This document shows positions 1 through 8,810 of a DNA stretch of 49,648 nucleotides, piece by piece. This DNA comes from Labilibaculum sp. K2S (lineage in GTDB: Bacteria > Bacteroidota > Bacteroidia > Bacteroidales > Marinifilaceae): assembly GCF_030372765.1 (NCBI RefSeq), contig NZ_JAUCMW010000008.1:1-49648 (forward strand). The letters run 5' to 3'. The notes below the pieces were generated by a model, which saw nothing but the letters and a program-made list of their open reading frames with translations, had not been told where the DNA came from and searched no databases. How positions within the stretch are numbered: position 1 is the stretch's first letter; each line of letters begins with the position of its first letter. The position numbers and the translations under genes are program-made.

Positions 1-64
1 GCTAATTTCACCTTAAACCCCATGTTTCCTAGTGGCCCGTGAGTTCGTTAACTCTTAAAGCGGG

Positions 65-100
65 TGCAAAGATAAATCATTTATTTCATTATATCCTAAT
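65..100 (-). promoter_or_regulatory. Promoter, rRNA-operon-like (proximal copy)
   Basis: On the minus strand ATTAGGA (94-100) is followed after 19 bases by TATCTTTGCA (65-74), which fits the Bacteroidota -7 consensus TAnnTTTG. The bases after it read CCCGCTTTAA. The same elements at the same spacing recur at 203-238. From memory, a TTTGCACCCGCTTT start region is typical of rRNA operon promoters in this phylum. The served gene would lie left of the window. Confidence 0.5.
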
Positions 101-202
101 CCCTAATCGAAAAAATTTTAAAAAAAATAAAAACCGGTTGTTGTGAAATCAAAATCACTCCCCAAATCACTCAAACTGTTGCTCACTTTCCGTTGAAAGC
201 GG

Positions 203-238
203 TGCAAAGATAAACCATTATTTTTCCCACTTCCTAAT
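203..238 (-). promoter_or_regulatory. Promoter, rRNA-operon-like (distal copy)
   Basis: Second copy of the unit at 65-100: ATTAGGA (232-238), 19 bases, TATCTTTGCA (203-212), then CCGCTTTCAA on the minus strand. The shared sequence and identical spacing suggest duplication of a strong promoter, a usual arrangement ahead of stable RNA operons. Confidence 0.5.
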
Positions 239-472
239 ACATTCTCAAAGTTTTTTAAAACTCTAACTTAACTCCCTGATATCCTGAAGTAATAATTTTA
301 ACTCAAATTTAAATTAGCGAATGCTTCGTCGTGGTGTTCCAAATTACAAGCATTCTATAACCCGATAAATAAAACTACTTTAATCTTCGAAATAAAGATA
401 TGGGTGGTATTTGTAAAGCCGTATGAAGTATTGTTAATGAAAATCGAAATCAGAAATATACGAACTACCAAA

Positions 473-1270
473 CTATTTAATCTGTAAAGAATCTACAGTA
501 AAGTACGTAAATATCCCTTTTGCACCACTTACATTTGACTTAATCTCCTCTGGAACAGAAAATGGATCCATATTAGCGACTAAGGCATTTTTCGCTGACA
601 TTTGAAAATGATAGTTATCCATAGTAATATGAAATAACATTACTTTTATTGATTCCCATTTATAAAAACTCGCTTTAACCGAATAAGTAATTTCATTCTC
701 ATTTGTTTTACTTGCATCCATATAGTCTCTTACTTTTGTATATTCACCATCCAGATATCCTTCCACTAACAAAGAATAATACCGTTGAGTCGGATCAGTA
801 TCTGCTGTGAAAAGAACACTTAGATTTTTATCTTTAAGCTGTATTTCACTAATTTTAACAGGAGACACAATATTAGTTTGAGCTGTAATTTTAATGCCCG
901 ATTCTGTAACAACATCAAGATAGTAAGTTCCGCTCTCATTATTCGGTACAATTGATGGAGTCCCGTAATTAAATACATACCCTGTTTCTTTCTCTATGTT
1001 CAAAATATTAAAAAGGGAAATGGTGTCATGATAGGATCTAATGGTGATATCTGCATTCCAATTGAGCTGAAGAATCAGATCTTCACTTAGCTTATTCGTT
1101 TCCATAAATGTCAACTCATAATTTTCCTCCGGACATAAATAACATTCAAGCATCATTTGGCTTTCTACATCCGGAAATTCAATATCTACATCATCTTCAA
1201 GCATGCATGATAGCAGCGTTTGGGTGATCACAATCAATACAGTCCATATAAAAGCACATCTTGTACGCAT
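473..1270 (-). CDS. DUF4249-family outer-membrane lipoprotein
   Basis: Probable surface lipoprotein of the DUF4249 family, which commonly sits next to a TonB-dependent receptor; its biochemical role is not established. The N-terminus MRTRCAFIWTVLIVITQ with lipobox LLSC is a lipoprotein signal. A conserved start of the mature protein follows (acidic stretch, then a segment ending LECYL and ELTFMETNKL). I chose the ATG at 1270 because GAGGACAG lies just before it. The ATG at 1291 would overlap the receptor gene by 11 bases. The gene follows the receptor (1281-3563) on the same strand, so the two are probably co-transcribed and act as receptor and accessory lipoprotein. The start is uncertain between 1270 and 1291; the family call is fairly firm. 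Confidence 0.75.
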   Translation of the reverse strand: MRTRCAFIWTVLIVITQTLLSCMLEDDVDIEFPDVESQMMLECYLCPEENYELTFMETNKLSEDLILQLNWNADITIRSYHDTISLFNILNIEKETGYVFNYGTPSIVPNNESGTYYLDVVTESGIKITAQTNIVSPVKISEIQLKDKNLSVLFTADTDPTQRYYSLLVEGYLDGEYTKVRDYMDASKTNENEITYSVKASFYKWESIKVMLFHITMDNYHFQMSAKNALVANMDPFSVPEEIKSNVSGAKGIFTYFTVDSLQIK

Positions 1271-1280
1271 CTGTCCTCGA

Positions 1281-3563
1281 TTAAAATTCATAGCTGTAAT
1301 TAAAACTGGGTAAAAACGGAATCATTGATTTTTGTTCAGGTATTATTCGGGTTGAATTCATTTCTGATTTCTCTGTATCAAAATAAACGAAATATGGATT
1401 TGCCTTATTGTAAACATTATACACACCTATACTTATTGTAGACCGCCCCTTTGAATGCTCCTTTGAATAATTTAAGGACAAATCCAGACGATGAGTTGAA
1501 GGCATTTGAACATTATTTCTCTTCCCATACAAAGGAACCAAATTCTGTTTTGCAATGTCATTTCCAAATCCTTGAACCAACATTAATCCTTGGGGATAAG
1601 TGATATATTGGGCTGAAGCAAAAAACCAAGATGCACAAAAAGATAAATTTGTTTTTATCTTGTATTGAAACGATACATTAACATTATGGGTAATATCAAA
1701 TGAAGGATTATATTTCTGTCCATTATTAATACCATCTGTTTTTCGCCATGTGTCTGCCAAAGTATAGTTAATATCACTCACTATATTACCTGAGGATAAA
1801 TTGAAATTAGCCTCTATTCCTTTGGCCTCACCTTTTCCTATAAGTATTTGCTCACTTACACTTTCGAATACTATATCAGCTCCTTCCTTATAATCGAACT
1901 GATGATTCATTTTTCGGTAAAACAAAGAAATACCGCCCTGTAAGGTTTTATTAAACTTCTTTTCAGCTCCTAAAGTCACCTGATCAGAGCTCTCTTCCGG
2001 AAAATCGTTACCGGATGGGTACCAAATATCGTTAGGCAAATTCATGCCATATGCTGTAATCAAATGATCAAACTGATAAGTCCGGGCATATGTAAGGTTG
2101 ATTCGTAAATCATTTTTTGCATAAGCCAAAACCAATCGGGGAGCAGGTTTTAAAAACCATTTGTCTTGAAAGAAGCTATTTAGCCGTAATCCCAAATCAA
2201 ACCTGACTGTAGAAGACAAACTTATTTCCGATTGGATATATGCTCCTGTATATATCGATTGAAGCTTTTCACTTTGTTCTTCAAGTAGTAATTGGTTCTC
2301 TAATTTCCTGTTATTATGCCTATACCAGGTTCGATCAAAAAATAATCCACTTGAAATATTTAATACTTTAGAAAACTCCCTTTCCCAATTAAAAGAATTG
2401 TTCCAACGATAAATATCACTCCGCATTAACAATTGACTATTAAAATCTCTATCCAGATCAAACGAATAGGAGCTTACTCCTGAATTAAAACTAAAATAAC
2501 TTTTGCCTGAAGGGTAATGTTTTAAGTGAAGTGCCAAAAATTTATTGCTCCAACCAGTATTTAGTTTTTTACTGCTCTCTTTTATCAAATCCAATTTATC
2601 GGAGCTATTAAAACCAATAAATTCAATAAAACTTTTGGAGCCTAAACTCGAATGAAGTTTAAATTGAATATCATTATAATTATATTCCGGAAGAGGAGTA
2701 AAATCAATTTTCCCTTCATGAATTCTATTATAGGTTTTTGTGAAAAGGTCAAAATAAGACTTGCGAGCACCAATTATTATCGATGATTTATTTTTTTTCA
2801 AAGGACCTTCTATCATTAGTCTGGAAGACAGTAGTCCAATTCCTATTTTGCCTTTATATTGATCGGTGTTACCAATTCTATTGTATATCTGGATAAATGA
2901 GGATAAACTACCTCCCAAATTTGGATGATAACCACTTTTGCTCATTTCAACCCCTTCTATTAAATCAGCATTGAATGTACTCATAAAGCCCAATAGATGA
3001 TTAGGATTAAATATGGTTTGCCCGTCTAGCAAAAAACTATTGTGCCCACCAGATCCACCTCTTACATTTATTGCCGAACTCAATTCACTGGTTCTAAAGA
3101 CTCCTGGCTGAGCTTCCAATGCTTTCAAAACATCTACTTCGCCAAGTTGAATTGGTAAAGCTTCAATTTCCTTTATTCCCAATATTACATTATCAACCGG
3201 TCTTTGACTTTTTCTTTGCGCCATAGCTGATACACTAATGTTGTCCAATTTGATTACCAAAGGTTCCAGTTCAATAATTACACTTTCTGCGTTCGCACTA
3301 ATCCATAAAGTATCTGCACGATACGATACATGACGAATTGCAAATAACACCGAATCCGTTTGAACATTTTCGATTAAGAATACTCCATTCGTTTTGGTTA
3401 CAGCATTTTTATTTACCGATAAACCACTTAGACTTACTCTTTCGATTGGCAAACCACTTGATTGATCCACAACAATCCCTTTAATTGACATTTGAGCAAA
3501 CGAAGGTTGTATAAGTACAAGCAAAACTGAAATCAATAAATTCAGTCGTAAAAATTGAGACAT
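1281..3563 (-). CDS. TonB-dependent receptor with carboxypeptidase-like domain
   Basis: Outer-membrane gated channel for uptake of a nutrient that cannot be identified from sequence. Residues 1-23 are a signal peptide ending PSFAQ. Residues about 27-105 form the CarboxypepD_reg-like beta-sandwich typical of Bacteroidota receptors. The plug follows at about 120-235, with conserved stretches VLKALEAQPGVF, INVRGGSGGHNSFLLDG and GFMSTFNADLIEGVEM. The rest is a beta-barrel ending in an aromatic residue (SYEF). At 760 residues it is shorter than SusC-type receptors, and its partner is a DUF4249 lipoprotein rather than SusD, so it belongs to the FecA-like group. A hairpin with a T-rich tail lies 8 to 48 bases ahead of the ATG and could attenuate expression. 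Confidence 0.88.
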   Translation of the reverse strand: MSQFLRLNLLISVLLVLIQPSFAQMSIKGIVVDQSSGLPIERVSLSGLSVNKNAVTKTNGVFLIENVQTDSVLFAIRHVSYRADTLWISANAESVIIELEPLVIKLDNISVSAMAQRKSQRPVDNVILGIKEIEALPIQLGEVDVLKALEAQPGVFRTSELSSAINVRGGSGGHNSFLLDGQTIFNPNHLLGFMSTFNADLIEGVEMSKSGYHPNLGGSLSSFIQIYNRIGNTDQYKGKIGIGLLSSRLMIEGPLKKNKSSIIIGARKSYFDLFTKTYNRIHEGKIDFTPLPEYNYNDIQFKLHSSLGSKSFIEFIGFNSSDKLDLIKESSKKLNTGWSNKFLALHLKHYPSGKSYFSFNSGVSSYSFDLDRDFNSQLLMRSDIYRWNNSFNWEREFSKVLNISSGLFFDRTWYRHNNRKLENQLLLEEQSEKLQSIYTGAYIQSEISLSSTVRFDLGLRLNSFFQDKWFLKPAPRLVLAYAKNDLRINLTYARTYQFDHLITAYGMNLPNDIWYPSGNDFPEESSDQVTLGAEKKFNKTLQGGISLFYRKMNHQFDYKEGADIVFESVSEQILIGKGEAKGIEANFNLSSGNIVSDINYTLADTWRKTDGINNGQKYNPSFDITHNVNVSFQYKIKTNLSFCASWFFASAQYITYPQGLMLVQGFGNDIAKQNLVPLYGKRNNVQMPSTHRLDLSLNYSKEHSKGRSTISIGVYNVYNKANPYFVYFDTEKSEMNSTRIIPEQKSMIPFLPSFNYSYEF

Positions 3564-3571
3564 GTGGCAGA

Positions 3572-3611
3572 AGATAAAAATGGCTACTTCAATGTATTAC
3601 TGAAGCAGCCA
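3572..3611 (-). terminator. Hairpin with T tract in the receptor leader
   Basis: In minus-strand RNA the arms are UGGCUGCUUCA (3601-3611) and UGAAGUAGCCA (3581-3591), 11 pairs including one G-U, with a 9-base loop. The stem is followed by ATTTTTATCTT, and the receptor ATG comes 8 bases later. The pairing is better in this orientation than on the other strand. It looks like an intrinsic terminator or attenuator between the lipoprotein gene and the receptor. Confidence 0.55.
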
Positions 3612-3652
3612 CCGAAGATATTAATAATTTAATTTTTCTTTTAAACTCAAAC

Positions 3653-3685
3653 ATTAATTCGCCACAGTGTTTGTGGCGAATTAAT
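3653..3685. terminator. Perfect 14-bp hairpin after the 3703-5673 gene
   Basis: Arms 3653-3666 and 3672-3685 are perfectly complementary (core ATTCGCCACA / TGTGGCGAAT) with a 5-base loop. It lies 17 bases past the stop of the lipoprotein gene. The T tract after it is weak on both strands, so it may be an mRNA-stabilising 3' stem rather than an efficient terminator. A second hairpin follows at 3581-3611. Confidence 0.5.
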
Positions 3686-3702
3686 ATCTATTTTAATAAA
3701 AG

Positions 3703-5673
3703 TTAATCTTCAATTTTGATGTATTCAATTTTTAATTGACCAATGAATGATGAATCATCATCTCCCGATCCAATAAATTCCATTATTTGAGGATAACCCC
3801 CATCATTGAAATTCTTGTACTCTATAGCACCTGCATTTATAGAATTTGAAAAAGTCCCGCTTTTCAAGGCATTGATAAAATTAAAGCCATACAATTCTGG
3901 GAATAAACCGGTAATTGTATTACCAAAGAAATTTTTCATGGTGTAATTGTATTCTAATTTCGCAAAAGAATACAAACCAGATTCAGCAACAACAACATCC
4001 TGATACTCTCTGATTCCAGTTTCTGGATTAACTATTCCGTAACGATCAACCTGTTCACTATAGTATTTGAATATCTCAATAGGATTACCTTCCTGATCAT
4101 ACTCAATTTTAGAAATTACTTTCTCATTTCCTTCCGCATCGTGTTCGATGGCTTGAGTTAATAAATTCTGTGAGTTGTATTGATAGGTTGAATACTTAGC
4201 TTCTTTCATCCAATTATCACCATCCTTACTAAAACGTTCTGTTTTGGCTAAATTATCTCCATCATAAGAATTTAAGATATAAGACGTTGCTTCTACACCT
4301 TCTTCTCTACTTTCGTAGATTTTTTCAACTTTATTACTTGAATCATAAACTAAATCGGAATAGGTTTCACTCATTAATTCTCCAATTTCATAAGTGCCTT
4401 GGATAGTCCTAACACTATTTAACACATAGAACTCCAAATCATCGATATTCCCACTACCACTTCTATAGAAATATCTAGAACCTCGGTGTTCATATATTTC
4501 AAATTGATTGTCCGCTCTCTTAATTGACTTATAATAAGAATTTTCATAATCGGAAAATATAAGAGCTTTCTCATATACCCTATAATAGTAATAATCAATA
4601 TTTACATTTTCAGAATTAGCTATGCTTACAGTACTTTCATAATCATAGACCGTACATGTTTTTCCTCCTGCATTAAAACTAATTTCAGAATATAAACGAC
4701 TTCCTTTTGAAGCAAAATATTTATTGTATCCAAATCCATTTTCAGTCGGACCGTTTTTAAAATACACAAAAAATATACCATCACTATTCTCTTCCATAAA
4801 TCTATCTCCCTTATCTTCATCTACTTCAATGACATCATACCCATTACTTCCCACATATTCATCACTATACTTTGTAGTTTTTTCTGTTGCAAAACGTCTG
4901 GTAAGCACTTTACTTGGCTTCCCATCTACATACTCTTTCTCAACTTCGAACCTTTTAAAAGTTTGATACCCGTTAGCCGAATAAGAAGTCAATTTAGTAA
5001 TTTGGTGATCATCGTTATATTCAAACTCAGCATATGGAATGTCGCCCATGGTAATTTTCTTTACCAAATACTTTCCATTTAAATCTTCCATGATGTATGC
5101 TGCCAAGCTTCCATCTTTATTATCAATCACAAATTTTGATTCAGTTCCATTTGTTAGGGTAATGGTCATTACTCCTGTTGACTGATCGAAACTTATTGAT
5201 TGAATTCCTACACCTGCAACTCCAGCAGCTCCCGTTGCTGCAACATTTGTGTCGGTATCACCTATCCACCAATTTCCATTCTCTCCAATAATTGGAGAAT
5301 TCCCATCAACGCCATTAGTACCATTAGATCCATCAGTACCATCGGCACCATTAGTTCCATTTTGTCCTTGTGCAAGAACTCCTGTGTCAGTAGTACCAAT
5401 CCACCAATTTCCATTCTCGCCAATTTTTGGCGTAGTACCATCTTCACCTCTTAATACATCTGGTATTGCAGTTGTCAACTTTAACCCATTACTATAGGTT
5501 AATATCATTTCAGATGCAGTAAATTCTACATTGGTAATTTTAGAGCTGGCAGCAAGCGCATCTTTCAACTCTTGATTTTCTTTTTTTAAATCATCTAAAC
5601 TCTTATCACTTCCATTATCGCAAGCTGCAAAAACAAAGGAAAGAAATAAGAATGCAAAAATTAATTTTCTCAT
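3703..5673 (-). CDS. Lipoprotein with collagen-like stretch and WWIG repeats
   Basis: A 656-residue predicted lipoprotein of unknown function. The signal peptide ends FVFAAC, with Cys17 the lipidated residue. A short coiled-coil (SLDDLKKENQELKDALAA) comes next. Then two copies of an IGENGNWWIG motif flank eight Gly-X-Y triplets (G-Q-N, G-T-N, G-A-D and so on). The two motif copies are 135 bp apart in the DNA and nearly identical over 20 bases (5264 and 5399). The remaining ~450 residues are rich in Tyr and Asp, with strand-like YD-type segments. The design suggests a stalk carrying a surface domain. It lies upstream of the receptor cluster on the same strand, separated by two hairpins. Confidence 0.75.
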   Translation of the reverse strand: MRKLIFAFLFLSFVFAACDNGSDKSLDDLKKENQELKDALAASSKITNVEFTASEMILTYSNGLKLTTAIPDVLRGEDGTTPKIGENGNWWIGTTDTGVLAQGQNGTNGADGTDGSNGTNGVDGNSPIIGENGNWWIGDTDTNVAATGAAGVAGVGIQSISFDQSTGVMTITLTNGTESKFVIDNKDGSLAAYIMEDLNGKYLVKKITMGDIPYAEFEYNDDHQITKLTSYSANGYQTFKRFEVEKEYVDGKPSKVLTRRFATEKTTKYSDEYVGSNGYDVIEVDEDKGDRFMEENSDGIFFVYFKNGPTENGFGYNKYFASKGSRLYSEISFNAGGKTCTVYDYESTVSIANSENVNIDYYYYRVYEKALIFSDYENSYYKSIKRADNQFEIYEHRGSRYFYRSGSGNIDDLEFYVLNSVRTIQGTYEIGELMSETYSDLVYDSSNKVEKIYESREEGVEATSYILNSYDGDNLAKTERFSKDGDNWMKEAKYSTYQYNSQNLLTQAIEHDAEGNEKVISKIEYDQEGNPIEIFKYYSEQVDRYGIVNPETGIREYQDVVVAESGLYSFAKLEYNYTMKNFFGNTITGLFPELYGFNFINALKSGTFSNSINAGAIEYKNFNDGGYPQIMEFIGSGDDDSSFIGQLKIEYIKIED

Positions 5674-5960
5674 AATCGATTAAATGTTAAGTATTTACAA
5701 ACAATATTATCCAAATATGTTTACTTGAATCATCCGTTTTGTAATTTAATAGTGAAACAAGTACAAATCGCATATTATTTTGTTAAAAAGCAAATATATG
5801 CTTATGAGAAACAAATTACAACTGCCAAATGTGCCAAATTGAGCAAATTGTATACTATTGCGTTAAGGATTGAAGTGGATACCCCACAGCGCTGCATAAA
5901 ATCATTTGAGAAATTGGAAGAGGCAGATTGATTAATTTACTTACTGCTATATAATAGAAG

Positions 5961-6018
5961 AGTAAAGCGAGGAGTAGGAACGGAAAGCCTGACCCGAATT
6001 TATGAGGGAAACGCCCAA
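5961..6018 (-). repeat. Possible REP-like extragenic element
   Basis: Read on the minus strand this short GC-rich segment has the order GGGCGTTTCCC, GGGTCAGGCTTTCCGTTCC, CTCCTCGC. From memory, similar GGGCGT...GGGTCGGGCTTTCCG strings recur between genes in many Bacteroidota genomes. Only one copy is visible here, so repeat status cannot be shown from this window. Confidence 0.3.
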
Positions 6019-6022
6019 ACCT

Positions 6023-6053
6023 GAAAAAAAGCCTTCCCGAGATGAGAAGGCTT
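6023..6053 (-). terminator. Intrinsic terminator of the NimA-like gene
   Basis: On the minus strand AAGCCTTC (6046-6053) pairs with GAAGGCTT (6029-6036) and runs into a T tract. The stem starts 8 bases after the stop codon at 6061. Confidence 0.75.
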
Positions 6054-6060
6054 GCTGTTT

Positions 6061-6585
6061 TTATTGGTCTTTTTGAGATTCTTTATTGTCTCGTTTCATT
6101 TGCCAGGGGAATTCGTTGCCATGTGGTGCTCCAAACTCTTTGGCGGTGAGTTCATCAATTTTCATACGATATACTTCTACATTACGAACGGCTGGAGTAT
6201 TGTAGGTAAATTTGTGATCGGTATAATTGGCCATGGTAATGTTTAGGGCATCGACCTTTTGATCCATATCGATGACGAATTCGATAGTACCTCGTGCAAC
6301 GACACTTTTCCCCTTCATGCGGTAACTGCATGCCATGTGAGCATCCTGATAAGCCAGCTCTGGAGGTGTGCAAAAAGTAACACATGCTTCCGGGTTCAAT
6401 TTTAAACAATCTATTAGTTTTCCAAAGCCTGCTCCGTGTAAATAAATGTAATTATCGTGAAAGCCAAAGTTCATAGGAATAACATATGGTTTGTTTTCCG
6501 GATCGACTACTCCCAAAAAACAAGTATCGCATGAATGAATGATTTCGTCGATCTGTTCCTTGGATTCAATAAATATGGTCTTCAT
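6061..6585 (-). CDS. Pyridoxamine 5'-phosphate oxidase-like (NimA-type) flavoprotein
   Basis: A 174-residue single-domain protein of the split-barrel flavin-binding fold, in the NimA-like branch of the pyridoxamine phosphate oxidase family. Recognisable stretches are CFLGVVDPENKPYVIPMNFG near the N-terminus, the YIYLHGAGFGKLIDCL segment, and CSYRMKGKSVVARGTIEFV. Members reduce small substrates or bind flavin or heme; some confer nitroimidazole resistance, but that cannot be assumed here. It is a cytosolic protein without a signal peptide. It lies 21 bases downstream of dnaG on the same strand and has its own terminator. Confidence 0.8.
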   Translation of the reverse strand: MKTIFIESKEQIDEIIHSCDTCFLGVVDPENKPYVIPMNFGFHDNYIYLHGAGFGKLIDCLKLNPEACVTFCTPPELAYQDAHMACSYRMKGKSVVARGTIEFVIDMDQKVDALNITMANYTDHKFTYNTPAVRNVEVYRMKIDELTAKEFGAPHGNEFPWQMKRDNKESQKDQ

Positions 6586-6606
6586 ATATATGTGTTTTAT
6601 TAGATT

Positions 6607-8562
6607 CTATGATATGGTTCGATTTCCCAGTTCTTTTGAAATCGCATTTTTAATTTGATCGAGCACCATTTTTTGCTTCATTAGTTCCATCATTCGATCG
6701 GCATTACCGGTGTCCTGAGCTTTCTGCATTTCCTGCATAACTTCCTTCATCAACAAACGAACCTTTTTCCCTTTGTATTCATTCACCAATTTAGGAACGA
6801 TCTCTTTCAGTTTCATTTCTTCTGATTCAACAACGCTTTCATTACGCGTCCACAAACCACTTAATTGATGGGGTTCACTAAGAATATCGGCAGCTAACTG
6901 ATTCACTTTTTCGTTGGGAAGATCGCGAAAGAAGGTTTTTGTATTAAAGGCTTCCTTTTCCATATTTTCACCGTACTGATCGAATACCAATTGATACAAT
7001 GGATTGACGGATTCCAGTTCATCATTGGAGAGCTCTGTAATAATATACTGTCCAACCAACAACTGCTCTTCATTTCCGGCTTCGTCTTTTTGACTAAACA
7101 GAATCTCATTACCAAAATTGAGTAATATTCGAACCAATGCCCGTTCTTCCAGATCGCATTCATTTGCTGAACGCATAAATGCAGAATTATCAGGTAAATT
7201 CTCTTGTCCCTGATCCGGAGGCAAGTTAGATCTCTGCTCACTTTTCCAAGATTCTTCTTTTACTTTATGGATTATTTTATTGATTTCGGTATACAATACT
7301 CTTTCGTCTACATTTAGGATATTACTACACTCGCGCACATAAACTGCCCGAACAATACCATCGGGTATTATTGCAATGGAACGTACAATATCGATAATGA
7401 GATTAGCTCTTTTAACCGGATCATCTTTTGCATCTTTTAGAAGCAAATTGGTTTTAAAAACGATAAAATCACTCTCATTCTTCTCGATGTATTCCGTTAA
7501 TTCACTTGCTCCCATAGTTCTGGAAAATGAATCAGGATCTTCGCCTTGCGGCAATAGCAAAACTTTTACATTCACTTCCTGTTCCAATACCAAATCGATT
7601 CCACGGAGTGAAGCTTTAATACCTGCTGCATCGCCATCGTATATAATGGTAATGTTATTGGTAAATCTTTTTATGAGACGTATTTGGTCGGCAGTAAGAG
7701 CCGTTCCCGATGAAGCAACAACATTCTCGATTCCTGCCTGATGGAATGAGAGTACATCGGTGTACCCTTCAACCAAAAAACACTTTTCGTTTTGAACGAT
7801 GGATTTCTTGGCTTGAAAAATGCCATACAAAATCCGGCTTTTGTGATATACTTCTGATTCGGGGGAATTTAAATATTTGGCTGCTTTGGCATCATTTTTA
7901 AGTATTCTTCCTCCAAATGCCTGAACCCGGCCGGCAATTCCGTGAATCGGAAAAATTACTCTTCCACGAAAGCGATCAAGCAATCGGTTTTCTTTTTCGA
8001 TACTTAATCCGGTTTTTACCAGATATTCTTTTTTATAACCACAATCAAGAGCATGATTCGAAAAAGCATCCCAAGCCTCTAAACAATAGCCAACCTGAAA
8101 CTTCTTGATAATATCATCACGAAACCCACGTTCCCGCATATATCCCATTCCTATGGCCATACCCTGAGGATGCTCATACAAATTCTGGGTAAATGATTTC
8201 TGAGCAAAAGAATTTACAATCATCATACTCTCCCGATCATTCTTTTGTCGTTCCTGTTCGGGCGAAAGCTCTTTTTCAACAACCTCGATGTGATATTTTT
8301 TCGCCAGATATTTTAATGCACCTACATAATCGAGATGCTCATGCTCCATAATAAAATTCACAGAATTTCCGCCTTTTCCGCAACCAAAACACTTGTAAAT
8401 GCCTTTGGCAGGAGAAACGGTAAAAGAGGGTGACTTTTCGTTATGAAAAGGACACAATCCCAGGAAATTAACGCCTCTTTTTTTAAGAGTCACGAAATCG
8501 GAAACTACTTCGGTAATTTCAGCAGAGTCGAAAATTCGTGCAACTGTTGACTGATCAATCAT
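6607..8562 (-). CDS. dnaG: DNA primase
   Basis: Synthesises RNA primers for the replication fork and binds the DnaB helicase. With the ATG at 8562 the protein is 651 residues. It begins MIDQSTVARIFD, the standard DnaG start. The N-terminal CHC2 zinc finger has C37, H40, C58 and C61 (CPFHNEKSPSF then KCFGCGKGG). The catalytic TOPRIM domain has EGYTDVLSFHQAG and IIYDGDAAG. The helicase-binding C-terminal part is helical and less conserved. An upstream TTG at 8583 would add seven residues that do not look like primase, so I rejected it. Nothing suggests it belongs to a macromolecular-synthesis operon here. Confidence 0.96.
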   Translation of the reverse strand: MIDQSTVARIFDSAEITEVVSDFVTLKKRGVNFLGLCPFHNEKSPSFTVSPAKGIYKCFGCGKGGNSVNFIMEHEHLDYVGALKYLAKKYHIEVVEKELSPEQERQKNDRESMMIVNSFAQKSFTQNLYEHPQGMAIGMGYMRERGFRDDIIKKFQVGYCLEAWDAFSNHALDCGYKKEYLVKTGLSIEKENRLLDRFRGRVIFPIHGIAGRVQAFGGRILKNDAKAAKYLNSPESEVYHKSRILYGIFQAKKSIVQNEKCFLVEGYTDVLSFHQAGIENVVASSGTALTADQIRLIKRFTNNITIIYDGDAAGIKASLRGIDLVLEQEVNVKVLLLPQGEDPDSFSRTMGASELTEYIEKNESDFIVFKTNLLLKDAKDDPVKRANLIIDIVRSIAIIPDGIVRAVYVRECSNILNVDERVLYTEINKIIHKVKEESWKSEQRSNLPPDQGQENLPDNSAFMRSANECDLEERALVRILLNFGNEILFSQKDEAGNEEQLLVGQYIITELSNDELESVNPLYQLVFDQYGENMEKEAFNTKTFFRDLPNEKVNQLAADILSEPHQLSGLWTRNESVVESEEMKLKEIVPKLVNEYKGKKVRLLMKEVMQEMQKAQDTGNADRMMELMKQKMVLDQIKNAISKELGNRTIS

Positions 8563-8810
8563 AGCAACAAAAATAGGAAACAAGATTGATAAAAATGGAA
8601 AGATCGACAGATTTTAGAAATTCAATATTAAACCAACCACAAAACCATGTAATCATTCTCTTGAAAATTCTTCCGGAATCGAAAATAATACCAGCAACAA
8701 TTCGTTCTACATTTTGATGGACATAATTTATTTGATTAAATTCAATACTTGAATTGTATTAAAACTATAAAAAAAACAAGCAAGTCAACGCATTAGCAAT
8801 ATGTAAAACC

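Larger units (their letters stand above)
1..472. other. Gene-free left edge with tandem outward promoters
   Basis: I find no coding region here. The stretch holds two promoter-like units read on the minus strand (separate entries) and AT-rich spacer. From 1 to 60 on the minus strand, the sequence after the first unit could be the start of a leader transcript leaving the window to the left. There is no clear terminator after the DUF4249 gene that ends at 473. Confidence 0.5.
5674..6060. other. Intergenic region with no convincing gene
   Basis: An open frame of 68 codons exists on the plus strand at 5725-5931, but it lacks a recognisable signal, family or promoter. The notable content is a GC-richer segment at 5961-6018 (repeat entry) followed by the terminator of the NimA-like gene. 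Confidence 0.45.

Noticed and set aside
1..472. tRNA or rRNA gene at the left edge
   Set aside because: No cloverleaf or conserved rRNA sequence is visible; only promoter-like units pointing left.
5250..5430. CRISPR-like direct repeats
   Set aside because: Only two copies of a 20-base string inside a coding sequence, explained by the repeated WWIG protein motif.
5200..5497. Plus-strand open frames rich in Ser, Pro and Ile over the collagen-like region
   Set aside because: They are antisense readings of the Gly-X-Y and WWIG repeats; the low-complexity composition is an artefact of the repeats.
5725..5931. 68-codon plus-strand open frame in the gap after the collagen-like lipoprotein
   Set aside because: No signal, motif, promoter or codon pattern supports it, and the region upstream is the leader of the opposite-strand gene.
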